Shown here: one piece after another, positions 33,190 to 41,833 of the stretch
Layout of the letters: each line of letters opens with the position of its first letter
Position numbering within the stretch: position 1 is the first letter of the stretch
Source of the DNA: Paradevosia sp036499825
Lineage (GTDB): Bacteria > Pseudomonadota > Alphaproteobacteria > Rhizobiales > Devosiaceae
Length of the DNA: 64,000 bases
Assembly (NCBI GenBank): GCA_036499825.1
Contig: DASYCZ010000011.1
Coordinates: 57,021-121,020 of the forward strand
Direction of reading: 5' to 3'
The notes under the pieces: model-generated
Database searches by the model: none
Seen by the model: the letters and a program-made list of their open reading frames with translations, nothing else
Told to the model about the DNA's origin: nothing
Translations under genes and position numbers: made by a program

Positions 33190-34590
33190 ATGAGCGCCTC
33201 GAAGGATTATTCGGTCAAAGACATTGGCCTTGCCGACTACGGCCGCAAGGAAATCGTGATGGCCGAGATCGAAATGCCCGGCCTGATGGCTATCCGCGAG
33301 GAATATGCCAAGCAGCAGCCGCTGAAAGGCGCCCGCATCGCCGGCTCGCTGCACATGACCATCCAGACCGCCGTGCTCATCGAAACCCTCGTGGCGCTCG
33401 GCGCCGAGGTCCGCTGGGTGTCGTGCAACATCTTCTCGACCCAGGATCATGCCGCCGCCGCCATCGCGGCCGCCGGCGTCTCGGTCTTCGCCCACAAGGG
33501 TGAAAGCCTCGAGGAATACTGGGAATTCACCGACCGCATGATGGATTGGCCGGGCAACCAGACCCCCAACATGATCCTCGATGATGGCGGCGACGCCACC
33601 ATGCTGGTGCTGACCGGCGCCAAGGCCGAGAAGGATCCCTCGATCCTCGACAAGCCCGGCAATGAGGAAGAGGAAATCTTCTTCGCCACCATCAGGAAGC
33701 GCCTGGCCCAGAGCCCGAACTTCTATTCGCGCATCCGTGAAAACATCCGCGGCGTCTCGGAAGAGACCACCACGGGCGTCATGCGCCTCTACCAGCTGCA
33801 CGCCAGGGGCGAGCTGCCGTTCCCGGCCATCAACGTCAACGACTCGGTCACCAAGTCCAAGTTCGACAACAAGTACGGCACCCGTGAATCGCTGGTCGAC
33901 GCCATCCGTCGCGGCACCGACGTCATGCTGGCCGGCAAGATCGCCATCGTCTGCGGCTATGGCGACGTCGGCAAGGGTTCCGCCCAGTCGCTCGCCGGCG
34001 CCGGCGCCCGCGTGCTGGTCACCGAAGTCGATCCGATCTGCGCCCTGCAGGCCGCCATGGATGGCTTCGAGGTCGTGACGCTGGACGAGGCGGCCCCCCG
34101 CGCCGACATCGTCGTCACCGCCACCGGCAACAAGGACATCGTCACTGTCGACGACGTGCGCAAGATGAAGGACATGGCCATCGTCTGCAATATCGGCCAT
34201 TTCGACAACGAAATTCAGGTCCAGGCGCTGCGCAACTTCAAGTGGACCAACGTCAAGCCGCAGGTCGACATGATCGAATTGCCCTCGGGCAAGCGCATCG
34301 TGCTGCTCTCCGAAGGACGCCTGGTCAACCTCGGCAACGCCACCGGCCATCCGAGCTTCGTGATGAGCGCCTCGTTCTCCAACCAGACCCTGGCCCAGAT
34401 CGAACTGTGGACCAACGGCACAAAGATCGAGACCGGCGTCCACGTGCTGCCCAAGCACCTCGACGAAAAGGTCGCCGAACTCCACCTCGCCAAGCTCGGC
34501 GCCAAACTGACCAAGCTCAGCAAGCCCCAGGCCGACTACATCGGCGTGCCGGTCGAAGGCCCCTTCAAATCCGAGCAGTACCGGTACTAA
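33190..34590 (+). CDS. ahcY: Adenosylhomocysteinase (S-adenosylhomocysteine hydrolase)
   Basis: A 466-residue NAD-dependent enzyme splitting S-adenosylhomocysteine into adenosine and homocysteine, which relieves product inhibition of methyltransferases. Characteristic motifs: GSLHMTIQTAVLIETL, SCNIFSTQDHAAAAIA, NVNDSVTKSKFDN with the catalytic Asp and Lys, the NAD fold VCGYGDVGKGSAQSL, and the C-terminal PFKSEQYRY. The insert of about 40 residues (HKGESLEEYWEFTDRMMDW onward) is typical of bacterial enzymes. GGAG precedes ATG 33190 by 6 nt. A palindromic operator candidate lies upstream. Confidence 0.97.
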   Translation: MSASKDYSVKDIGLADYGRKEIVMAEIEMPGLMAIREEYAKQQPLKGARIAGSLHMTIQTAVLIETLVALGAEVRWVSCNIFSTQDHAAAAIAAAGVSVFAHKGESLEEYWEFTDRMMDWPGNQTPNMILDDGGDATMLVLTGAKAEKDPSILDKPGNEEEEIFFATIRKRLAQSPNFYSRIRENIRGVSEETTTGVMRLYQLHARGELPFPAINVNDSVTKSKFDNKYGTRESLVDAIRRGTDVMLAGKIAIVCGYGDVGKGSAQSLAGAGARVLVTEVDPICALQAAMDGFEVVTLDEAAPRADIVVTATGNKDIVTVDDVRKMKDMAIVCNIGHFDNEIQVQALRNFKWTNVKPQVDMIELPSGKRIVLLSEGRLVNLGNATGHPSFVMSASFSNQTLAQIELWTNGTKIETGVHVLPKHLDEKVAELHLAKLGAKLTKLSKPQADYIGVPVEGPFKSEQYRY

Positions 34591-35130
34591 TGAACTTACC
34601 CCTCGCCCATGGCGGGCGAGGGGGCTGTCTCGCCTCTATCCACGGGGTCATTCCGGCGAAAGCCGGAATCCATGTCTACGAGAGCTATGCTCGCATGGCG
34701 AGATCCGCAAAAGCGACCACCAATCTCTCGGCCCACCTCGCCCCTTTGGGGAGAGGTCGACGCGCAGCGGCGGGTGAGGGGAAGCGGAACCACGGGTATC
34801 TCGGGTGGGCCCATTTCTCTTTCCGCGCCCACTCCACCCCCCGCCCCATCCTGCTTATCCCCAGCCCCTCTTGACTCTTGCGGCCCCGAGCCACCGGGGC
34901 TTTGCGGCCACCATCACTCCGTTTCTCCACAGTAGCGGCAGTTTGACTCTTTTGCGCGATTCCGCGCCCCGGTATGTTGTTGTGATTCGGGGGTCATGGG
35001 TTGCGACCAACGGGGCGCGCGCCATCTCTGGCTCTTTCGGGCAGGGCGGCGTGCGGGCTTGATGTGCATGCGTATTGCTGGGCGTCATCGCCGGCAGCCG
35101 ATTGCAGTTTGGTTCACCAAGGGGTTGGGC
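34591..35130. other. 540-bp gene-free stretch with hybrid repeats
   Basis: A family 1 left arm at 34647-34675 joins directly to a family 2 CGAGAGCTATGCTCGCATGG block near 34678, followed by a family 3 repeat (34729-34785). The rest, from about 34900 to 35130, is unique and probably carries the divL promoter. Open frames running through 34996-35130 in the divL frame look non-coding. Confidence 0.6.
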
Positions 35131-37584
35131 ATGGGGCCGGAAACTTTCCGGAAAGATGGAGGATTCGTGGGCTTGCCCGTGCTCCTCGTCGCCGTGCCTG
35201 CCACGCTTTGCTCCACCATGCCAGCCCTTGCCGCCAGCCCCTTCGATGCCGCCAGCATCAACGGCACCGTGCCGCTGGCGCTCGCCATCGGCGCCGGCGC
35301 CTTCGCCCTCATCGCCATGACGGCTCTGCGCACCGCCAAGCGCAACGGCGCCGCCGCGCGTGAGCGGGCAGGCGCCCAGATTTCCGGCCTCAGGGCCCTT
35401 GTGGACGAATATGAGGCGCTGCTTTCGGGCACCAGGGAATTGACCGTCCTGTGGGCCGAGGGCGCCACCGAGCCTAAATTCCTCGGCCAGGCCGGCGCCG
35501 TGCTGCCCGCCGGCCGCCGGCCCGAAACCGCACTGTCGCCCCATGGCTGGCTCGTCGAAAACGACGCCCAGACCCTCGCCACGGCGCTCGAAGCGCTGCG
35601 CGTCGATGGCCGCGCCTTCGATCTGGCCCTCAAGACCCTCGATGGCCGGCAGGTGCGCGCCAGCGGCTGGGTGCTGGGTGGCGGCACCGCCATGCGGCTG
35701 CGCCCGTCGCTGCTGCAGCGCCAGGCGCTGCCCGAGCGGCAATCCCCGCTTGCCGATATCGACAGCGCCAAGGCCATCTTGTCGCTTCTGGGCAAGCCCG
35801 CTTTCGTCCGCGATGCCGATGGCAGGCTGGTCTTCGCCAATGCCGCCTATCTCCAACTGGCCCGCAGCCTCGGCAAGACTGCCCCCGATGGCAGCGTGCC
35901 CGAGGTCTTCGGCGGCCAGCCGCTGCGCCTTGGCCCCGATGCCAAGACGCGCCTGCGCACCGTGGACATGGCCCAGGGCGGACGTTTCGAGGCCGTCGAG
36001 TTTCCGCTCGAAGGCGGGCAGGGCGGCTATCTCCGCCCGCTGGCGGCGGCTGTCGAGCCCGTGCTCGATACCGGCCTCGCCCAGCTCAGCGGCGTCATCG
36101 ACGTGCTGTCGACGCCCATCGCCATCTTCAATGCCGGGCGCGAACTGGTGCAGTTCAACCGCGCCTATGTGGCCCTGTGGGGTCTCGATCCCAAATGGCT
36201 GAAGCTCGGCATGGACGAGCGCTCGATATTGGATCGCCTGCGCACCGATGGCATGCTGCCCAGCGAGAGCGATTATCACGCCTGGCGCGCCAAGCACCTG
36301 ACCGCCTACCAGTTGACCGCCCCGCGCGAGAGCGAGCCCTGGCATTTGCCCGATGGCCGCACCCTGAGGGTGATCGCCGCGCCCGCCGGCCCCAATGGCG
36401 GCGTCATCTATGTGTTCGAGGACATCACGGCGCGGCTCAAGCTCGAAAGCCTCAACAAGGCGCTGTCCAACGTCCAGCGCGAAACCCTCAATGCCCTGAG
36501 CGAGGGCGTCGCGGTGTTCGGCACCAATGGCCGGCTGACGCTGTCCAATCCGCGCCTGTCGGTGTTGTGGAAGCTGCCCATGAATACGCTGGGCCAGACC
36601 CCCCATATCGACCAGATCGCCGAGGCCTGCGCCGCCGTCATGGAAGATGGCGGCATCATCTGGCGCGATCTCAAGCGCCGCATCATCGATCTCAACCCGA
36701 CCCGCTCCGATACTACCGGCCGCATCACCCGCGCCGATGGGCGCCTGCTCGATTATGCGGTGACCCGCCTTCCCGACGGGCAGACCATGATGACCTTCCT
36801 CGATGTCACCGAAAGCGCCAGCTACAGCCGGGTGCTGAAGGAGCGCAACGACGCCCTGGTGACCGCCGACAAGCTCAAGGACGCGTTCGTCCAGAACGTC
36901 TCCTACGAGCTGCGCTCGCCCTTGACCAACATCATCGGCTTCGCCGATCTCCTCGCCTCCGAGGATATGGGGGCGCTCAACGAGCGCCAGCGCGCCTATA
37001 CGGATTATATCCGCGCCTCCAGCGTGACGCTGGGCGTCCTGATCGACAACATCCTCGATCTCGCCACCGTCGATGCCGGCATCGCCGAACTCCAGCCTGA
37101 GCTGCAGGACGTGCCGGCGCTGGTCGAAAAGGCGCGGGCCGGTCTGGCGGCGACCTTCCCCGAGATCAATGGCGAAAAGCCCCTCAACCTCATCATCAAC
37201 CTGCCGCCGCAATTGCCCAGCTTCGTGGCCGACGGCACGCGGCTGGTGCAGGTGCTCTATAACCTTTTATCCAACGCGGCGCGCTTCTCCGAGCCGGGCG
37301 GCGAAATCCGCCTCACCGTGCAGGCCCGCGCCGAGCGCATGCTGTTCATCATCGAGGACGAAGGTCCGGGCATGAGCGAGGAGATGCAGGCCACCATCCT
37401 CGAACGCTTCGACGCCAGCCAGGCCTCGGGCCGCCAGCGCGGCGCCGGGCTCGGCCTTGCGATCGTGCGCACCTTCGTCAACCTGCATGGCGGCACCATC
37501 AGCATCGAAAAGCGCCAGCCGCGCGGCAGCCGCGTCATCGTCAACCTGCCCCGCGACGCCGCCATGGCGGGCGCGGCCGAATAG
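35131..37584 (+). CDS. divL: DivL-type PAS sensor pseudokinase with Tyr in place of the phospho-His
   Basis: An 817-residue membrane kinase-like protein. Two hydrophobic segments lie near residues 11-34 and 47-67. PAS-like regions follow, with PAFVRDADGRLVFANAAYL and TPIAIFNAGRELVQFNRAYVALWGLD, then the dimerisation helix with FVQNVSYELRSPLTNIIGF. Tyr592 replaces the histidine of an ordinary SHELRTPL motif, the hallmark of Caulobacter DivL. The ATPase domain is intact (NLLSNAARFSEPGG, DEGPGMS, GAGLGLAIVRTF). DivL modulates CckA and thereby CtrA activity. The start is ATG 35131, with AAGGGG 10 nt upstream; in-frame ATGs at 34996, 35062 and 35068 are less likely. tsaE starts 3 bp after its stop, as in other alphaproteobacteria. 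Confidence 0.88.
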   Translation: MGPETFRKDGGFVGLPVLLVAVPATLCSTMPALAASPFDAASINGTVPLALAIGAGAFALIAMTALRTAKRNGAAARERAGAQISGLRALVDEYEALLSGTRELTVLWAEGATEPKFLGQAGAVLPAGRRPETALSPHGWLVENDAQTLATALEALRVDGRAFDLALKTLDGRQVRASGWVLGGGTAMRLRPSLLQRQALPERQSPLADIDSAKAILSLLGKPAFVRDADGRLVFANAAYLQLARSLGKTAPDGSVPEVFGGQPLRLGPDAKTRLRTVDMAQGGRFEAVEFPLEGGQGGYLRPLAAAVEPVLDTGLAQLSGVIDVLSTPIAIFNAGRELVQFNRAYVALWGLDPKWLKLGMDERSILDRLRTDGMLPSESDYHAWRAKHLTAYQLTAPRESEPWHLPDGRTLRVIAAPAGPNGGVIYVFEDITARLKLESLNKALSNVQRETLNALSEGVAVFGTNGRLTLSNPRLSVLWKLPMNTLGQTPHIDQIAEACAAVMEDGGIIWRDLKRRIIDLNPTRSDTTGRITRADGRLLDYAVTRLPDGQTMMTFLDVTESASYSRVLKERNDALVTADKLKDAFVQNVSYELRSPLTNIIGFADLLASEDMGALNERQRAYTDYIRASSVTLGVLIDNILDLATVDAGIAELQPELQDVPALVEKARAGLAATFPEINGEKPLNLIINLPPQLPSFVADGTRLVQVLYNLLSNAARFSEPGGEIRLTVQARAERMLFIIEDEGPGMSEEMQATILERFDASQASGRQRGAGLGLAIVRTFVNLHGGTISIEKRQPRGSRVIVNLPRDAAMAGAAE

Positions 37585-37587
37585 GCC

Positions 37588-38034
37588 ATGGCGGGCGACC
37601 TCTTCCTCCCCGACGATGCCGCCACCGCGCAACTGGGCGTGACCCTGGGCCAGGTGCTCAAACCCGGCGATGTGGTGCTGCTCGAAGGCGATCTCGGTGC
37701 CGGCAAGACGGCGCTGGCCCGCAGCATCATCCGCACGCTGATGGGGGACGAGCGGCTCGACGTGCCATCCCCGAGCTTTTCGCTGGTGCAGCCCTATGAG
37801 GGCAATGCCCGCTTCGTGCTGCATGCCGATCTCTACCGGCTGGCCGCCGAGAGCGAGGTGGACGAACTTGGCCTCCTCGACCGGCCCGATGCCATCGTTC
37901 TGGTCGAATGGCCTGAACGGGCGCCGGGGTTGGTGGCCGAGGCCTCCGTCATGGTGCGTTTGCGCATCGCGGCAGGTGGCGAGGGCAGGCTCGCCGGCGT
38001 TACGTTCAGGGATGGCCGGACGCTCGCGCCCTGA
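37588..38034 (+). CDS. tsaE: tRNA threonylcarbamoyladenosine biosynthesis ATPase TsaE
   Basis: A 148-residue ATPase of the t6A37 complex (with TsaB and TsaD), P-loop EGDLGAGKTALAR at residues 33-45, then SPSFSLVQPYEG and the HADLYRL motif with its catalytic Asp. In many Hyphomicrobiales TsaE is fused to or followed by an aminoglycoside-phosphotransferase-like domain; here it ends at the normal single-domain length. It starts 3 bp after divL stops, so expression is probably coupled. Confidence 0.93.
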   Translation: MAGDLFLPDDAATAQLGVTLGQVLKPGDVVLLEGDLGAGKTALARSIIRTLMGDERLDVPSPSFSLVQPYEGNARFVLHADLYRLAAESEVDELGLLDRPDAIVLVEWPERAPGLVAEASVMVRLRIAAGGEGRLAGVTFRDGRTLAP

Positions 38035-38072
38035 GGCTGGACTTTGAGGTCCCGAAGCGCTCAAATCCACCC

Positions 38073-38798
38073 ATGTCAGACCGATTCCTGCCCGATGTCA
38101 TGCTGCTGGCCGCCGGGCTCGGCAGGCGCATGCTGCCGCTGACCGAGACGACGCCCAAGCCCCTGCTCGAAGTCGCCGGCAAGCCCTTGCTCGACCGCGT
38201 CGTCGCCAATGCCTGGGCCGAGGGACTGACGCGCTTTGCCATCAATACCCATTACCTCGGCCCGCAGGTGGCCGCGCATGCGCGCACCCTGGAGCGGCGC
38301 TATGCGGGCATAACCATCAAGGTGTCGGATGAGAGCGACCAGCTGCTCGATACCGGCGGCGGCCTCAAGCGCGCGCTGCCGCTTTTGGCCACCGATCCGG
38401 TGCTGGTGATGAATACCGATGCCTTCTGGCCGCAGGGCGCCGATGCCCCGCTCGGGCGCCTCACCGATCTTTATGGCTTCAAGGGCGCCGAACTGGCTTT
38501 GCTCTGCGTGCAGCCGCGCCGCGCCAGCGGCATGCGCCACAGCCATGATTTCTGCCTCGCCCCCGATGCCGCCATCACCAATGATCGCGGCCAGCCGGTG
38601 CTCTATGCCGGCGTGGCGCTGATTTCCGCCGCGGTGGTCGCCGCGGCGCCCGACGGTCCGTTCTCGCTCTACCGGCTGATGGAGGAGGCGCTGGAGCGCG
38701 GCACCGTCCATGGGCTGGTGCTGGATGCCCCGTGGTTCCATGTGGGCGATCCGCACGGCCTCGCCGAAGCCGAAGCCCGGCTGCGGGCGACGGCATGA
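38073..38798 (+). CDS. Sugar-phosphate nucleotidyltransferase (MurU-like)
   Basis: A 241-residue NTP_transferase enzyme. The pyrophosphorylase motif LAAGLGRRMLPLTETTPKPL at residues 12-31, the GxxE-like DTGGGLKRALP, the metal-binding VMNTDAFW and the C-terminal DAPWFHVGDPHGLAEAE match MurU/NMP-transferases of peptidoglycan recycling, which make UDP-MurNAc from MurNAc-1-phosphate. The partner kinase AmgK, normally between tsaE and this gene, is absent here, so the substrate assignment is tentative. It overlaps addB by ATGA. Confidence 0.85.
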   Translation: MSDRFLPDVMLLAAGLGRRMLPLTETTPKPLLEVAGKPLLDRVVANAWAEGLTRFAINTHYLGPQVAAHARTLERRYAGITIKVSDESDQLLDTGGGLKRALPLLATDPVLVMNTDAFWPQGADAPLGRLTDLYGFKGAELALLCVQPRRASGMRHSHDFCLAPDAAITNDRGQPVLYAGVALISAAVVAAAPDGPFSLYRLMEEALERGTVHGLVLDAPWFHVGDPHGLAEAEARLRATA

Positions 38799-41700
38799 GC
38801 CGGCCACCGCTCTATACGATCGCGCCCGACGCATCGTTCCTCGAAACGCTGGCGGCCCGCATTATCGATGGCACGCTCATCGGCGACTGGCCGCGCACCG
38901 GCCCGTTCTGGCTCAGCGATATCACCATCGTGCTGCCCACCCGCCGCGCGCGGCTGGCGCTGGCCGAGGCCTTCCGCGCCAAGGGCCATGGTCTTCTGCC
39001 CGATATCCGCACCTTCGGGGGCGAAGCCCCGGATGAAGAGCCCTTCCTGCCCCCGCTCGATGCCGAGCCGCTGCCGCCGGCCGTGTCGCGGCTGGAGCGG
39101 CGGCTGGTGCTCGCCCGGCTGATCGCCGCCTGGTCGAGAACGCCGGCCGGCGCCACGGCCCTGTCGACGCCGCCCCATATGGCCGAAATCCTGGCGCTGG
39201 CGGATTCCTTGGGCGAAGTCATCGACGACCTCAACACCGAACAGGTGCCGGTCGAGGCGCTGCGCACCCTGCCGCCGGAGGATCTGGCGGCGAACTGGCA
39301 GCAGACCCTGGCCTTCCTCAACCTAGCGCTCGAAGTCTGGCCGCAAATCCTGGCCGAACGGCACAAGGGCGAGGCCACGGCGCTGCGCAACGAGCGCCTG
39401 CGCCGCAGGGCCGAGGCCGCGCCGCTGCTCTATGGCGACCGGCCGGTGATCGCCGCCGGCTCCACCGGCTCCATTCCGGCCACCGCCGCGCTTTTGGCCG
39501 CCATCGCCCGCCTGCCGCGCGGCGCCGTGGTGCTGCCGGGGCTCGATACCAGCCTGGGGCCAGATGGCCACCAGGCGCTGCTGCGCGCCGACAATGCCCC
39601 GCACGGCCATCCGCAATATGGCCTCATGCAATTGCTGCGGCGCCTGGGTGCGGCGATCACCGATGTCAAGGAAATCGGCACGCCCACGCGCCCCGATCGC
39701 GTCGCGATGGTGCGCCGCGCCCTGGCGCTGGCCGATGCCACCGCGCACTGGGTCGATGATCGCGCCGCCCTCGGCAAGGGCCTGCGCGCCGCCACCGACG
39801 GCCTCGGCATGCTGGCCGCCCACACAGCCGACGAGGAAGCGCGGGCCATCGCGGTGGCGGCGCGCGACGGGCTTGAGCGCGGACAGCGCGTCGGCATCGT
39901 CTCGCCGGACCGGAACCTGGCGCGGCGCATCGCCGCCGAGCTGGCGCGGTTCGGCGTCTTCGTCGATGACGCGGCCGGTGCGCCGCTGTTCCAGGCCCCG
40001 GCCGGACGGCTGGCCCGGCAGATCCTTTCAGTCGCGACCGGAGAATTCTCGGCCGTCGACCTGATGGCGCTGCTGCGCAACCGGGCCGCAACGCTCGGCC
40101 TCGGCCGCAATCGCGTAACGGGTGTGGCCGATGCCATCGAGCTCGGCCTGTTGCGGGGGCAGCGCCCCGGCACCGGGCTTTTGGGCCTGCGCCAGGCTTT
40201 GGCTGACAATGTCGGCGAGATCACCAGCCACCCGGCGCGGCGGCTGACTGCGGTGCAGGGCGAGGCGGTGGAAACGCTGTTCGCCGCTCTCGATGACGCC
40301 ATCACGCCCATCTGCACGCTGTTGCGCCGCGAGCGCTTCACCGCGCCCGAATTCGCGCTGGCGCTGGCCGATGCCATGATTCTGGTGCTGACGCCGGGGC
40401 CGGATGAAAGCCCCGATGCGCTGCCCGGGCGGCGGGAATTCGAAGGCTGGATCGAGGAGATCGCCGCACGGCAGGGCGATGGCCCGAATCTGCCCGTCAC
40501 CGGACTCGACCAGGTGCTCTACAAGCTCATGGCCGGGTTCGACGTGCGCAACGTACAGCCGCGCCGCGACGACATCGCCATCTGGGGGCAATTGGAAGCG
40601 CGGCTGCAAAATCCCGACCTGATGATCCTGGCCGGGCTCAACGAGGATATCTGGCCCGCGACCGCCGATCCCGGCCCCTGGCTCAGCCGCGGCATGCGCC
40701 TCAAGGCCGGGCTGGAGCCGCCTGAGCGCCGTCAGGGGCTGATGGCGCATGATTTCGAAATGGCGCTGGGCAATGCCCATGTGATCATCGCCTTCGCCGA
40801 ACGGCTGGGCACCAGCCCGGCTCTGCCCTCGCGCCTGGTGCAGCGGCTGGAAGCCTTCATGGGCGCCGAGCCGGCGGCGGCCTTGCGCGCCAAGGGCCGC
40901 GTCTGGATCGAGGCCGCAAGGGCGCTCGACCGCGTGCCCGAAACCCGCGCCGCCAGCCGTCCCGCGCCGCGCCCCAAGGCCAGCGAGCGGCCACGGCGCC
41001 TGTCGGTGACCGAGATCGAGACGCTTTTTCGCTCGCCCTATGACATCTATGCCCGGCACGTGCTGCGGCTCAGGCCATTGGATCCGCTGGCGACCGAGCC
41101 GGGCGCCCGCGAGCGCGGCTCGATGATCCACGACGTCTTCGCGCGCTTCGTGCTGGAGGGCCACGATTTCGCCGCCGCCGATGCGCTCGCCGTCCTCAAC
41201 CGGCTGGCGGCGGAGAGTTTTGCCGGGCTCGACGGCATCGGCGAGCGCCGCGACATCTGGCTCAAGCGCTTCGAGGTGGCGGCGGCGGCTTTCCTCACCT
41301 TCGAGCGCGGCCGCGACGCACAGGTGGCCCGGCGCCATGCCGAGATCGATGGCGACTGGCTGTTCCCCACGCTCGATGGCTTCCGCCTCACCGGCCGCGC
41401 CGACCGTCTGGACCGGCTCATCGATGGCACGCTGGAAATCATCGACTTCAAGACCGGCGGCGTCCCGCAGAAAAAGGCCATGGTGGCGTTCGATGCCCCG
41501 CAATTGCTGCTGGAGGCCGCGATGGCCAGGGCCGGCGCCTTTGCGGCCATGGCCCCTGCCGAGGCCAGCGCCCTCACCTATATCAAGATCGGCCTTGGCC
41601 CCGATGCCTTCCAGCCCTCGCCGTTCCGGCCGCGTGACGATTTCAGCCTGATGGAGGCGGCCGAAGAGGCCAGCCGCCGCATGCAGCGGCATGTCATCGA

Positions 41701-41833
41701 GTTCCTGCTCAGCGACATCCACCCCATGCATGCCCGCATCCGGCCCGACACCATGGCGCGCTTCGCCGGAGCCTATGACCATCTGGCGCGCACCGACGAA
41801 TGGACCCTGGTTGAGGGGGACGACAGCGAATGA
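38795..41833 (+). CDS. addB: Double-strand break repair protein AddB
   Basis: A 1012-residue subunit of the AddAB helicase-nuclease that processes DNA ends for RecA. The N-terminus (FLETLAARIIDG, ITIVLPTRRARLALAEAF) is the inactive helicase-like part of alphaproteobacterial AddB; the C-terminal PDDEXK nuclease shows GSMIHDVFARFV and LEIIDFKTGGVPQKK with catalytic Asp and Lys. It overlaps the preceding nucleotidyltransferase and the following addA by 4 bp each, so the block is tightly coupled. Confidence 0.95.
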   Translation: MSRPPLYTIAPDASFLETLAARIIDGTLIGDWPRTGPFWLSDITIVLPTRRARLALAEAFRAKGHGLLPDIRTFGGEAPDEEPFLPPLDAEPLPPAVSRLERRLVLARLIAAWSRTPAGATALSTPPHMAEILALADSLGEVIDDLNTEQVPVEALRTLPPEDLAANWQQTLAFLNLALEVWPQILAERHKGEATALRNERLRRRAEAAPLLYGDRPVIAAGSTGSIPATAALLAAIARLPRGAVVLPGLDTSLGPDGHQALLRADNAPHGHPQYGLMQLLRRLGAAITDVKEIGTPTRPDRVAMVRRALALADATAHWVDDRAALGKGLRAATDGLGMLAAHTADEEARAIAVAARDGLERGQRVGIVSPDRNLARRIAAELARFGVFVDDAAGAPLFQAPAGRLARQILSVATGEFSAVDLMALLRNRAATLGLGRNRVTGVADAIELGLLRGQRPGTGLLGLRQALADNVGEITSHPARRLTAVQGEAVETLFAALDDAITPICTLLRRERFTAPEFALALADAMILVLTPGPDESPDALPGRREFEGWIEEIAARQGDGPNLPVTGLDQVLYKLMAGFDVRNVQPRRDDIAIWGQLEARLQNPDLMILAGLNEDIWPATADPGPWLSRGMRLKAGLEPPERRQGLMAHDFEMALGNAHVIIAFAERLGTSPALPSRLVQRLEAFMGAEPAAALRAKGRVWIEAARALDRVPETRAASRPAPRPKASERPRRLSVTEIETLFRSPYDIYARHVLRLRPLDPLATEPGARERGSMIHDVFARFVLEGHDFAAADALAVLNRLAAESFAGLDGIGERRDIWLKRFEVAAAAFLTFERGRDAQVARRHAEIDGDWLFPTLDGFRLTGRADRLDRLIDGTLEIIDFKTGGVPQKKAMVAFDAPQLLLEAAMARAGAFAAMAPAEASALTYIKIGLGPDAFQPSPFRPRDDFSLMEAAEEASRRMQRHVIEFLLSDIHPMHARIRPDTMARFAGAYDHLARTDEWTLVEGDDSE

